This document shows, in pieces, positions 53,464-64,000 of a stretch of 64,000 nt of DNA; the stretch's first letter is position 1, and each line of letters starts with the position of its first letter. The position numbers and the translations under genes were made by a program. The stretch covers positions 63,327,703 through 63,391,702 of the forward strand of contig CAMGYJ010000002.1 of assembly GCA_946122785.1 (NCBI GenBank). The letters run 5' to 3'. The notes beneath the pieces are model-generated. The model did no database searches. It had not been told where the DNA came from and worked only from the letters and a program-made list of their open reading frames with translations. This DNA comes from Linum tenue (lineage: Eukaryota > Streptophyta > Magnoliopsida > Malpighiales > Linaceae).

Positions 53464-54319
53464 GAGATGGGAAATAGTGGCAAGCTCTACTTTCTTGTTG
53501 TTGCATAATAAACCTGGGACGAGAATAGAATTGGGTTATCAGCCAGCAAATGGGAAAACCAATCCATCATCTCCAACAAGACAGAAGGTCAAAAAAAGAG
53601 CCATGCTTCATTACCAACGACAGCAAAACATTAACAAGTTTACACTCCACCAATCTCTCTCAAAGAAACGGCAAACCCAATATCCCCTCAACACAAACAA
53701 GCAGCTAAAAGCAGATTTGAGATTACAAAGAAAGAGCTGAACAGGAAGTGTTTGATATTCCAGATTTGCTTACTTGATTAGGCAGAGCTGAGCAGTAGAG
53801 GATGGGGTGTGGAAGAGGTTGGTTTGGGCGGAAAATGGAGCAGATACTTGCTCTTGTTTTGAATTGAAGAAGTAGAACGGAAAGAAGAAAGAGTAGCATA
53901 GATCCCAATGTGAAAGCAATAGGGAAGCAGTTGACTTTCATTGGTCAACCTTTGCAGTATTCAGATTTGACGGCCAAGCAAAAATCTGCTATTCTTGCTC
54001 TTCCCACTCCGTTAGTTTACAGACACAGGAAAGTTTATTAGGACACTATAATACCAAGTCAGAATTTGACAAGGAAGATGTTAGCAGAGTCAACTTGACA
54101 AGTAACAAACAGTAGGGGAAAACAGGAATTAGAAGACTTTTTTATGGGCAATATCAATTAGAAGACTTTCTAGGCCCCAATGTCCATCCATGGTTTGCAC
54201 ATTTATTGGAATGAAGAGTTGGAAGGATCCATTTACAAGTAAGAAGATCAATAAGAACACACAATGGTATAGCTTTCCTGAATAAGCCACTTCCACTGCA
54301 TTTTTTTGTGTCTGTCTTC

Positions 54320-54963
54320 TCATCTTTCACCCCTTTGCTCCGGTGTCAGCCCTCCATCTCCACAGCTGGGGCAACCCTTGAGTCCAAACCCTCGACATTC
54401 AAAACACCTGGAAAAAAACCATTCCACAGAGTTGTCAATTTATCAAGCTTTTCTCCTCCATTACTGAGTACAGAGATAGCAACCCAGTAGTCTGTGTAAA
54501 ACACACGCTTAACTTCCAACGCTCAAAGATGTTGCCGTTCTTTTTGTTCTTCCCCGTTCCCTGGAAACCATAATCACAATAATAATAAAAAAAGTTCAAA
54601 ACTTCATTCATCCAAAATCTGAACTGCGGGAGACTAAAAGCACAAATACCTTGCATCCTGGACACTCAATGGCACGCTTGCCTTCACAAGTTCCGCACTT
54701 GCTCAGAATCTACCAGACCCAGAAGAGCATTTTATATACATGATTCAGAATAGAAACACCAGCAACTTAAAAATGGGTCGAGAGAGTAGAAGGAATGTTA
54801 CAGAGTTGAGAGAGAATCCTCCGGGTTTTGCTGCGGAAACCTTGACGTCAATCCTTGATTTCTCCTCCTCCTTCCACTTTCTGCTTACTGGAGAACTCAC
54901 TGGAAAGCCGAAGGCGAGCCCTTGGAGTGCTGCTGGCGGAGTGGCAATTATCATGATTTTCAT
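54320..54963 (-). CDS. DnaJ-type cysteine-rich zinc-finger protein, plastid-targeted type
   Basis: Four exons, minus strand: 54963-54802, 54709-54650, 54560-54514, 54407-54320; all GT-AG and in phase, 118 residues. The N-terminus is Ser/Ala-rich and basic, like a transit peptide. The rest is a four-motif zinc domain: CGTCEGKR, CPGCKGTG, CFECRGFG and CPSCGDGG, with the conserved NKKNGNIFERWK between motifs 2 and 3 and the ending GGLTPEQRGER. This matches small plant proteins with a DnaJ zinc domain but no J domain (BSD2/LQY1-like), which have thiol or chaperone roles in chloroplasts. Divergent from the SNF2 gene, 338 bp between ATGs. Exact orthologue unassigned. Confidence 0.85.
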
Positions 54964-55301
54964 TTTGCTTGCTTTCGGTGAAGCTATTTCTTGAGCTAAA
55001 TTCGAAAGTCTGGCTGGCCTGGCAGGAAGAGCTACATTTTCAGGGGACGATATAAACAGGGGCAGAAATTTTGAGGCTGTGAAGAAAAAGCGAGTGGATA
55101 GACTCAACGGCGCCGTTTCCCCAAAACGACGACCGTTTACTGTGGCGTTAGCGGCGCCGGTCGGCACGAAGATCCCGTCAGCCCACCGTTGAACTTTCGA
55201 AATTGGAACATTTTATCAGTACAGAAGGAAAGGCACGAATTGGGAATTGGAATCCAAATTCCCAGGAGTTGGCGACGAATTCATTTCCCTAGCCTGATTC
55301 A

Positions 55302-58300
55302 ATGAGGCTCACTTCCATGAAACACTTCAAAGAAACCCTAAACCACTGCTCAACCTCCTCCTCCTCCTCTTCTTCTTCCTTCACGGCGTCGTCATTACCG
55401 TCCGACCGACCCGAACCGACTCTGCTTCCAAGGAGGCCGCCGAAGTCCACCATAGCGCAGCAGCTTCAGAGGCTTGGAGTTGGTGACTTCTTTCCTGGTG
55501 CCGAATTACAACGTTCGGTGACTCAGCAGACCCAGATCAAGCAAACCCTTCAAAGTCAAACCCAGGTTCGTAATTCTCAAGAACCTGGAGGAGAAGAAGA
55601 AGAAGAGGAGGAAGAGGATGGAGACGAGACGAAGTTCGCAGATTTCGGGAGGCGTGAATCGGGTCGATTTCAGTTTGATCATACTGGGCCCTTTGAGCCT
55701 TTGGTCCTGTCTTCACCTGCAGAGTCCCCTGTTGTGCAGGTAAATGATTTCATCTGCATGTTTGCCAAGTCAAAGGTGTCTTCTTTGATCATGAAATTGA
55801 GGTTAGAGAGAAAATCTATAGCTTTTCAGTTGGGAGGAGTTTCTATGTAAGAAACTAAGAGATCAGTTTTATCATTCTGCAGAATCACCGATTACAAACA
55901 TTATTTTTCTCTATATAATTGCAGGTTCCTGCATCTATCAACTGTAGGCTGCTGGAACATCAGAGGGAGGGTGTGAAGTTTCTCTACAAGCTCTACAAGT
56001 GCAAACATGGAGGTGTTCTTGGTGATGACATGTTAGTATCTCCTTCTTACCTTGGTGCAATTTGAGAGTACTTGTCTGTAGCCATAGCTGTACAGTGACT
56101 GTCGTCAGTAGGGCATCATTTTTTTGAGATATCAACTATTACCCAGAACAAGTAGTCCCATCGCCACCTTACTGTTTCCTTCAGCAGATATGGCCAGGAT
56201 TTCTAGATCAATCTCTTTGTTGGTTCGCTCTGCTGTTGAAGGATTTCAACGAATTAGGTTACTTCTTTGGTAGACTATTTGCTGAGTAGTGTGACTAGAT
56301 CTTGCCAATGTGAATGTCTAAATTTCTGTTTATGGGGAATCAACACTAATTGCTGAGCACATTTGTCTGGATAAATTGAACACTTTTGCTTTCTCCTCTG
56401 TCATTCATTGTTAGAGTCGTCTGCATAGGAAACTGGAACCCTATAAGTCAACTTTATAGAGCCACCCATTCTGTGGGCATGTTAGGGGTGGGATCGTACA
56501 GCTCCTGTGTTTCTGATGTAGACTGCATTTCTGTCAAAATTTTGGGTTCAGGGGACTTGGCAAAACAATTCAAACAATTGCATTCCTGGCAGCTGTCTTT
56601 GAAAAGGACGGAGAACCTGGTGAATCCTCCGTTTCAAAGCAAACTTGCTCGGACCCTAAGGGCCCTGTTCTAATCATCTGCCCTAGTTCTGTTATCCAAA
56701 ACTGGGAGACGGAATTCTCTAAGTGGGCGACATTTAATGTTGCTATGTACCATGGCTCGAACCGTGACTCGATCCTCGACAAACTTCCATCTCGTGCAGT
56801 CGAGGTAGTCATTACCAGTTTCGATACTTACAGAATCCATGGTACCATCTTGTCAGATATCAAATGGGAGGTTGTAATTGTTGATGAAGCACACCGCCTT
56901 AAAAATGAGAAGTCAAAGCTGTACACAGCTTGCTTACAAATCAAAACCCCCAGGCGTATTGGTCTCACAGGGACCGTGATGCAAAACAGGATAATGGAAC
57001 TTTTCAATCTCTTTGATTGGGTTGCTCCCGGATCCTTAGGAACACGGGAACACTTCCGAGATTACTATGATGAACCTCTGAAGCATGGCCAGCGGTCGAC
57101 AGCTCCAGAGAGATTTATCCGGATTGCTGATGAGCGGAAAGAGCACCTTGTAGCGGTCCTTGGGAAATATATGCTTAGGAGGACAAAAGAAGAGACTATT
57201 GGCCATCTTATGATGGGGAAGGAAGATAATGTAGTTTTCTGTGCCATGAGCGAATTGCAAAGACGGGTTTATCAGAGAATGTTGCAGCTACCAGACATCC
57301 AATGCCTTATAAACAAAGACCGACCCTGTGGCTGTGGTAGTCCTCTAAAACAAGTCGAATGTTGTAAAAGGACTGTACCAGATGGAATAATCTGGCCTTA
57401 CCTACACAGGGATAATCCTGAAGGTTGTGATTCGTGTCCCTTCTGCCTAGTTCTTCCTTGCCTTGTCAAGCTTCAACAGGTGAGTGTATGTTTTCCAATT
57501 TATGTTTTCTAGTGAACAAAGTTCTGCTCCTCATAGATTGATTGCTTTACACATACAGGGTCAAGTCTTTCAGATTTGAATACTTGTGCTTTCTGCCTGA
57601 TTGTGCTCACATGCTGATCCTATTAACAGATCAGCAATCATTTGGAGCTGATTAAGCCTAATCCCAGGGACGAACCAGAGAAACAGCAAAAAGATGCAGA
57701 GTTTGCCTCGGCAGTCTTTGGTCCTGACATTGAGTTGGTGGGAGGGAATGCACCGAGTGAGAGTTTCATGGATCTCAGCAATGTTAAGCACTGTGGAAAG
57801 ATGCGTGCTTTGGAGAAGTTGATGTCTTCTTGGGCTACAAGGGGTGACAAGATTCTTCTGTTTAGCTTCTCTGTCAGGTAAAAAAACAGCTTCATAAGTC
57901 ATAACTTTCCACTACTGTTCCATGAGGCCTTCATCTACTAATCCACAGTTAAGTTTTGTTTCTTCCTAGGATGCTGGACATATTGGAAAAGTTTCTTATA
58001 CGGAAAGGCCATAGCTTTTCAAGACTTGATGGTTCTACCCCAACCAACACGCGCCAAGCTCTGGTTGATGATTTCAACTCAAGTCCAAGTAAACAGGTAG
58101 CTCACTCTCTCCATTCTCCATGCACAGAGTGCGACAGAAATGAAAAATTGTTGTTCTTCATGACTTTCTCTGCAAAACTAACCTCCAAAGTCCTCAGGTG
58201 TTTCTGATATCTACCCGTGCCGGCGGGCTTGGGCTGAATCTTGTGAGCGCGAACAGAGTTGTGATATTTGATCCCAATTGGAACCCAGCCCAGGATTTGC

Positions 58301-59152
58301 AAGCCCAAGACAGATCCTTCCGCTTTGGGCAGAAGCGCCACGTCGTGGTTTTCCGCTTGCTAGCGGCAGGTTCTTTCGAGGAGATTGTGTATTCCCGTCA
58401 GGTTTACAAGCAGCAGCTGTCCAATATTGCCGTCTCCGGCAAAATGGAAAAACGTTACTTTGAAGGCGTTCAGGTTTCATGTCCAACCGCCCTATTTGAG
58501 TTGCTAATTTTTCAGCAAAAACCTGAAACAAACACACCCTTCTCACTTTTGGTTGCTTGTTTTTCAGGATTGCAAAGCATTTCAGGGCGAGCTGTTCGGA
58601 ATCTGCAATCTGTTTCGTGATCTATCTGATAAGCTTTTCACCAGTGAGATCATTGAACTGCACGCGAAACAGACCAAACAACAAGTAGACCAAAGCACCA
58701 GCACAAGGCAGGAAACAGCGGAGATTGGGTCCCGTTTTCTTCCTGAACAGCTAGGGATTACAAACTTATCGAGTACCGCGACTGATGCTCGTGGAGATCT
58801 CGAGAGGCCTGTGCTTGAAGAACTTGGTATCCTGTATGCTCATAGGAATGAGGACATTGTCAACTACGGACAGGGAACGACCAAAGAAACTGAAGAAGAA
58901 AAGAGGATCTCGGAGAAGGGTAGCTTGGCGATTTCTGTTAATAAACGGAGAAGGAAACAAGATGATGCGGGTGGCAAAGAGAATGGCTCGGAAATCGAGG
59001 ATTGGAAGAAGATGCAGTATGGTCTCGTGGCTGAATTCATGGGCATGGAAGTACTGGAATTCAGCAAATGGGTACTTTCAGCAACTCCTTCAGAAAGGAA
59101 CAACTTGCTCCGGAGTTTCAAGAAAAAGAAGCTTAAGATGCCCAATGGCTGA
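55302..59152 (+). CDS. SWI2: SNF2-family ATPase, SWI2 / ERCC6L2-like
   Basis: Seven exons: 55302-55739, 55925-56031, 56552-57479, 57630-57877, 57970-58096, 58198-58473, 58568-59152; all GT-AG and in phase, 902 residues. The N-terminus is Ser- and Glu-rich. Motif I GDDMGLGKT spans exons 2-3 (about 179-187), motif Ia-like [17 protein letters not shown] at 293-296, motif [11 protein letters not shown]. The helicase C-lobe has [28 protein letters not shown] and motif VI with [14 protein letters not shown]. The C-terminal extension is Lys/Glu-rich with KRRRK. Such proteins are DNA translocases acting in nuclear DNA repair or chromatin. Name is from the resemblance to Arabidopsis SWITCH 2/CHR9 plus the URI neighbour. 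Tail-to-tail with URI, 430 bp apart. Confidence 0.9.
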
Positions 59153-59582
59153 ATTGTTTCCACTTGAAATCTTCTTCACTACACTTTTGTGTGTAAAATT
59201 TATGTTGCGATGTACATGCTTAGCCTATCCTGTAACTGTGAAAGTCTGCCGAGTCCCAACTTGTAACTGTAAAAGTCTGCACTCTGCACACTAAGTTGTT
59301 GTAGAAATTTTGCTTCTTGAGATTAATAATAGCACCAGAACACTTGATCTATGTTCTAGAATTTGGACATTCGAGCATAGTTCTCAACCAAACAAGTTAC
59401 GACCTATTCTATCACTAATGTAGGCACAACAGTCATCATCTATCTTAATTCTAAAAACTTGCTCTAAATGTTTTGGATTACCACTCGGATATAGTTTCCC
59501 AGTCTTGAAGCTCTCCCTAAACGATATCTGATGTAGCTAAAGGAGTAACAATCTACCTTAAACTCGATATTTAACATGACAG

Positions 59583-62500
59583 CTATCTTCTCTGCATCTT
59601 GAATCTGGAAACTGGTCTTGAAGGCTTGGATTGAGAATCAGAAGGCTGAAAAGGTTGAGTGCACAGTGTCAAGAACTGGTAACGATAAACAACCAAGGAA
59701 ATGACAATGCGCAAATCTCTTTCTAATAGGTACCGGCAAAGTTGCAGACTTAGTGGTGAGTACATCAGTTGAACGTTCCACGATAGAGCCGGTAAAAGCC
59801 TACATCACATGGGGATGTGGTATGCATTAAGAATAATCTAAACGTAAAATCCAAGTTCTTCCATTGTCATAACCACAAGGACTAAAAAAGATACCTTGGA
59901 GCTGTCAAAACCAGATTGTGAGGCCTCGGTCTACAGGAAAAGAGAGCAATAAAGTTAGACGTGATCATTAGATTAGGATTTCAGAACATTTGAACCGACT
60001 AATTGCAAATTCTTCCTCCTTGAAAGGAAAATGATAGGGGGCAGACAAAGTGAACACACAAGGCAACCAGTGACTTAGCTAGTGTGTTGTCATTGCTCAG
60101 TGATAGAGTTCACAAGACCGTGGGAAATTAAAGAGATGGATGCATGATAAGCAACCACCAGTAGCAAACAAGCGAGGTGAGAGGATAATACAAATAAGTG
60201 CAGTTGTACCTTGGAGCTATTAGAAGGTGGTCTTGCAGACTGCATATGTACCTAAACGAAAAGAAGAATTGTCATTCGTCAAGTTAAGACATTCAACACT
60301 GTAAAGTGTAAAGAGATTTTAGGGGAACGAAAACATTCAGAAGAGATCCATGCACCACATAGAGAGATGCCTATTCAACTTGCATATGTATTGCAGCAAG
60401 AAAGGCCACAAATTTTCTAACTGCTTTGCCGAGTACAGAGAGCTCAGAAGACTAATCAGATGTAAGAACTCTATAGATAATGAGCATATAAATTATGTAC
60501 CGGCTGTGTAGCTGAGGACATTGCTTCTATTTTCCCTTCGGGAAGTACTGAAGCCTTCTCATTGCGTAAGTGCCTCTTTGTCTCGTGAGTTGAACTTTTG
60601 CTACTCAACTTTTCAGCTAAAGCCATGAAGGAACATGATCAATAAAATGTCAGTTCGAATAATAGCCAACCACTAATGCATTTTTAACGTTCACGAGTTT
60701 CAAGCACAATATCCAAAGAAATGCTAGCCATGAAAGCAACACGTGGAATGGCATAAGAACAATCATACAAAGAAAGAATTCAAACAGAAAGAAAAGGACA
60801 GGCAACCTTCTGCTCTGAGGTACGTATCATCATCAGGCATGTAAGGAGGCAAAATAATGAGAGGGCAAAGCCTAGTTATGCACATAAGTGATTAGTAGAC
60901 ACACTGAACAAAACAGTCATGTAAGTATAGCTATCCTCGGCAAAAGAACACTACAGTTGCTACGCTGAAGATAAAGTAACAAGAGAGCATTCCAATTAGT
61001 TGTCGGAACCTTCATTTACCATCTAAACCCTTTTGTTCCGTACTGATGCTTTGTTGATTATGCACAACCTTGAAAAAACTAACCTTTGGGAAGCGGCTGA
61101 ATTGTTGATCCAGTACGCTGCATGTCCAAAAAAACAGATAAATAATATCATTGCAATGGGAAAACAAATTGAAAAATTAAATGATGGCAAGATCTCTTAC
61201 ATTTTGCTCGTCATTTAAACTCAAGTCGCTCTGATACTTATTGGATAAAGCTTCAGCTGCGACATCCTCAATTTTCTCCTGCTCTTGTGGTTTCCTTTGC
61301 TGGTAATCATACTTTGTTAGATATAGAGATGGTAAATCACTGACCACAAGATAATCATCTATAACTCTAGTCTTTGACCAATTAGAAGCCATTAATAGCA
61401 GAAGTTACCATTGAGTGAGTCTGATATAGCAGCAGATCGCCAGATATTGCATTTTGAAAGTGCTCAGAGTTCACAGTATCACTTTCTATAGTGTTACTTT
61501 GTTCTTTTTGTTCATTCGCATCCTCAAGGGCACCATTAGCCACCGGATCATCTTCAATACTCTCGTCATCATCTTCAGCTGCAAGTTCTTCTTTCTCAAG
61601 CTCATCCAACCTCGCCATCAAACGAGTATATTCATCATCATCTTCAACCATACGTGTCTTCTCATTCAACCCAGGACTCTCTCCTTTACCTTTTAAAGCT
61701 GAACCACACAGAAGAGAGCTAACCATAAGAATGAACATAACCAGACATAAAGATCAAAGTAACTACAGAAAAAGAAAACATTTCAAACAGCCAAACTGCT
61801 TTGAGGTCGACGGTGTCATAAACTTTAAAGCAAACTACTGATGTAAGATTCGATCACCTGCCTGATTCAAAATGTTCTTCACCGAGATCTTCATCCACAT
61901 AATCTTCCCTTATCTCCACAAGACCCTCCTGTGTCACATTAAGTAAAAAATTTGCATTAGTCTCATATATAAGTTGAATAAAAGGAAGCAGCTTTTCAAA
62001 CACAGAAAAAAAGTTCTGTTGAATTTCAAATACATAGAATTGACAAAGTAGGTATGAAAAGAGTTGCAGATAATACATAAATGTTTGACGCAAGAAGCTT
62101 CAAACAGTAGGTGAAAAGAGTTACAGATAATACATTTAATTGATTCATGTTGAAAGCATGTGGATTAGTCAAAGACTAGTTTGCTGTACTGTGAACAAGA
62201 ATCCAAATAAGTAATGTATAGCGAACTGTAAATCAAATGTTGTCGCATAATAAAGTAGCAACATGAACATATGACAAAAACATTCCTTGATGCAATTTAG
62301 GTTATTGATCAGCACTTCCTCAACACATTAATATCCTACTAAACATGCAATACCAAAACTCACTGTCATGAAGTCATCAATGAATGTCAACAGCCACAGC
62401 ACAGCAGAGAGACACTTACAAAGATGGAGACACATGCATGCCCATACATGATCCATTGATCAATTGGATAACAGTCCTCCAAAGAGAAACAAACACAGAA

Positions 62501-63290
62501 GCGAGATAGTATGAACTTACAGCTGCTTCTGAAGCCGTAGTATCAAAAAAGGAAGCCTCAGCTTTAAGATCCTTAATGTTGGCCTTAAGAGATTCAACTT
62601 GAGAATCCAAAGCCTTCCCTCTCCTTTTCAAAATGTCAGCAGTTTGCTTCGATGTTCTTTCGGCATAGTATCCTTCTCCGAGAAGAACCTGTACAATAAG
62701 GTCAACTTTTTACAAACTAGAAACTTTGACGACCTCGTGGCAGACTAACAAATTAAAATAACTCTGTCGAGAACTTGGCATCTACCCTTCTTGAGGAGAC
62801 ATCACAGTTCCACTAACGAGATACATATAATCCAAGAAAATACTAATAACTCAAACATACAGTTTTAAAGAAAATGGAAGAAACCAACACCATTATTCAC
62901 AACGGTAACCCAAAGAAGAACACATCGTACCACAAACTCATTAGTGTGTATCAACCGACCAGGAAAAAATGCTGCCTTTCCGAAAGGAACCTACATGACA
63001 CAGAACAAGAATGAAAAACGCAAAGCCACAGGGAAACAAAAACGATTTACGATGCAAGCATAATGATCCATAAGAGATATTCCACTTGCCATGATATCAT
63101 GGTGAAGCTCCTCGGGTAGTTTAGAGACGAGGTTTATAATGCTGTTATTATCAGCGATGAACTCTTTGAGATGGTCCATCTCCTTCTGCTTCTCTGCAAT
63201 TTTTTCCTCAACTCGCTTCACTGCTTTATGAGCCTCGTCCACAGGGAAAAGTGATGCGAATGGAGTTACTTCCCCTCTTGGTGAACCCAT
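59583..63290 (-). CDS. URI1: URI (RPB5-interacting) unconventional prefoldin
   Basis: Twelve exons, minus strand: 63290-63090, 62990-62931, 62688-62521, 61928-61862, 61698-61409, 61299-61201, 61117-61084, 60616-60501, 60239-60210, 59930-59895, 59799-59734, 59645-59583; in phase, 409 residues. The N-terminal prefoldin alpha domain has coiled coils around VPFGKAAFFPGRLIHTNEF and LLGEGYYAERTSKQ. An acidic middle (EDDDEYTRLMARLDELEKEE) follows, then the conserved AFTGSIVE motif and the ending RPVSRFKMQRR. URI scaffolds the R2TP/prefoldin-like chaperone complex that assembles RNA polymerases. Introns 1 and 4 appear to use GC donors. Most small exons were placed by splice sites and phase only. Confidence 0.85.
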
Positions 63291-64000
63291 GGTTGCTCTG
63301 GCGTGGAGAAGTTTTATCACTTTACACGGAGTCTCAAACTTAGGGTGAAGGTAACTGGCGGCAAGAAAGCCGTTCCACCAAGCTGCAATACATAAACAAT
63401 GCTTCAGATAAACAAAGTAAAAGCAAATGATATTATCGATCGCTCTGTAGCTCAACTTGGTTTCTCCACCTAGTAAACCTTTATTAATTCAACGATTTCT
63501 AAACCTGATCATACGAAATTGAGCAAGGGAGTGGGTAATTTTCCGGAACCTGGTGATGGAGGAATGTTCAGTTTAGGGAAGAGCTGGTCAGCGAGGAAGA
63601 GAGCGGACGATGGCTGGACGAGCGAGGGGGAGGCGACGAGGCTGGTCTATGGCGAGAGCTTGAAGGCGGGTGAACGCTTGAGGGCTTCGCGGAGGGTGGA
63701 CTATTTCGGTTTTAGCTGTTTTCCGGTTTTAACCAGCACCGACTAACACACAAAATTGATTTTGGGCCGGTTTCGAGATCGATTCTAGTCAAACCTGGTC
63801 CGATCGACCTGTCTGACTGTGATTTGACAAATATGGTTATTATACTAACTTCAATATCATTTTAGTGTTCTGATGGCTCTCTAGTTCATCTGGGAAGAGC
63901 GGAATAGTCAAGCTTTGGAACAACAACAAAATTAGAAGAATTTGAAATCATGGGCAAAATAGAGAGATGACTATCAGAGTACCTGGATCATCAACAGCGG
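63291..64000. other. Upstream region of URI, no further gene seen
   Basis: Contains the presumed promoter and 5' leader of URI, then AT-rich sequence. 63700-63830 has GGTTTTAACC/CCGGTTTC motifs suggestive of MITE debris, without definable ends. Confidence 0.35.

Noticed and set aside
54745..55167. 140-codon minus-strand frame upstream of and through exon 1 of the zinc-finger gene
   Set aside because: It begins at GTG and runs past a clear donor at 54801; only 54963-54802 is kept as exon 1.
60807..60870. Possible URI exon reading LPPYMPDDDTYLRAE
   Set aside because: Its splice sites do not fit the phase of its neighbours, whereas joining 61084 directly to 60616 keeps the frame perfectly.
62991..63455. 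Upstream extension of URI exon 1 starting MSYRAIDNIICF
   Set aside because: No prefoldin similarity and likely 5' leader; the ATG at 63290 starts the conserved domain.

Overview
The window is nuclear DNA of a eudicot plant. It has GT-AG introns, plant-only gene families, a TIR-type NLR (a class grasses lack), and dense nested plant transposons (L1 LINEs, a Ty3/Gypsy chromovirus, TRIMs, hAT, Mutator and Tourist MITEs). I cannot name the species. Exon structures were built by eye from splice sites and reading-frame continuity.

Layout. 1-6.4 kb is a transposon graveyard: two hAT MITEs, a Copia relic split by a Tourist MITE, a decayed L1 relic and a TRIM-like LTR. 6.8-11.1 kb is a very young Reina-like Gypsy element on the minus strand. 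It has LTRs differing by one 2-bp indel, a CATCC target duplication, no recognisable gag and one in-frame stop in pol. 11.2-25.3 kb is one TIR-NBS-LRR gene (minus, six exons, 1397 codons, open throughout). Its 8.7-kb fourth intron holds a full-length L1 LINE, two TRIMs and a Copia remnant. A Mutator MITE sits 95 bp upstream of its ATG and the Gypsy element 96 bp downstream of its stop.

25.4-35.4 kb has repeats and two pectin-methylesterase-inhibitor-type genes on the minus strand. The first has its signal peptide and its domain in different frames. 35.5-37.9 kb is an ORF1-only half-LINE with a 17-bp target duplication. 39.8-40.8 kb is a long foldback repeat. 41.5-43.2 kb is a two-exon basic secretory protein (PR-17-like) gene with a degraded HExxH site. 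43.5-50.8 kb is a second full-length L1 LINE with both ORFs open.

52.1-63.3 kb is the quiet housekeeping end: a DUF247 gene, a four-exon DnaJ-type zinc-finger gene, a seven-exon SNF2 helicase (SWI2/ERCC6L2-like), and a twelve-exon URI prefoldin gene. The zinc-finger and SNF2 genes are divergent, and SNF2 and URI are convergent. From memory SWI2 and URI are also neighbours in Arabidopsis (At1g03750/At1g03760), so this end probably has ancestral gene order, while the TNL side has been remodelled by transposons. The genes do not form one pathway: defence-type genes (TNL, BSP), cell-wall-enzyme inhibitors (PMEI), and DNA-repair or chaperone genes (SNF2, URI, zinc finger) simply lie side by side.
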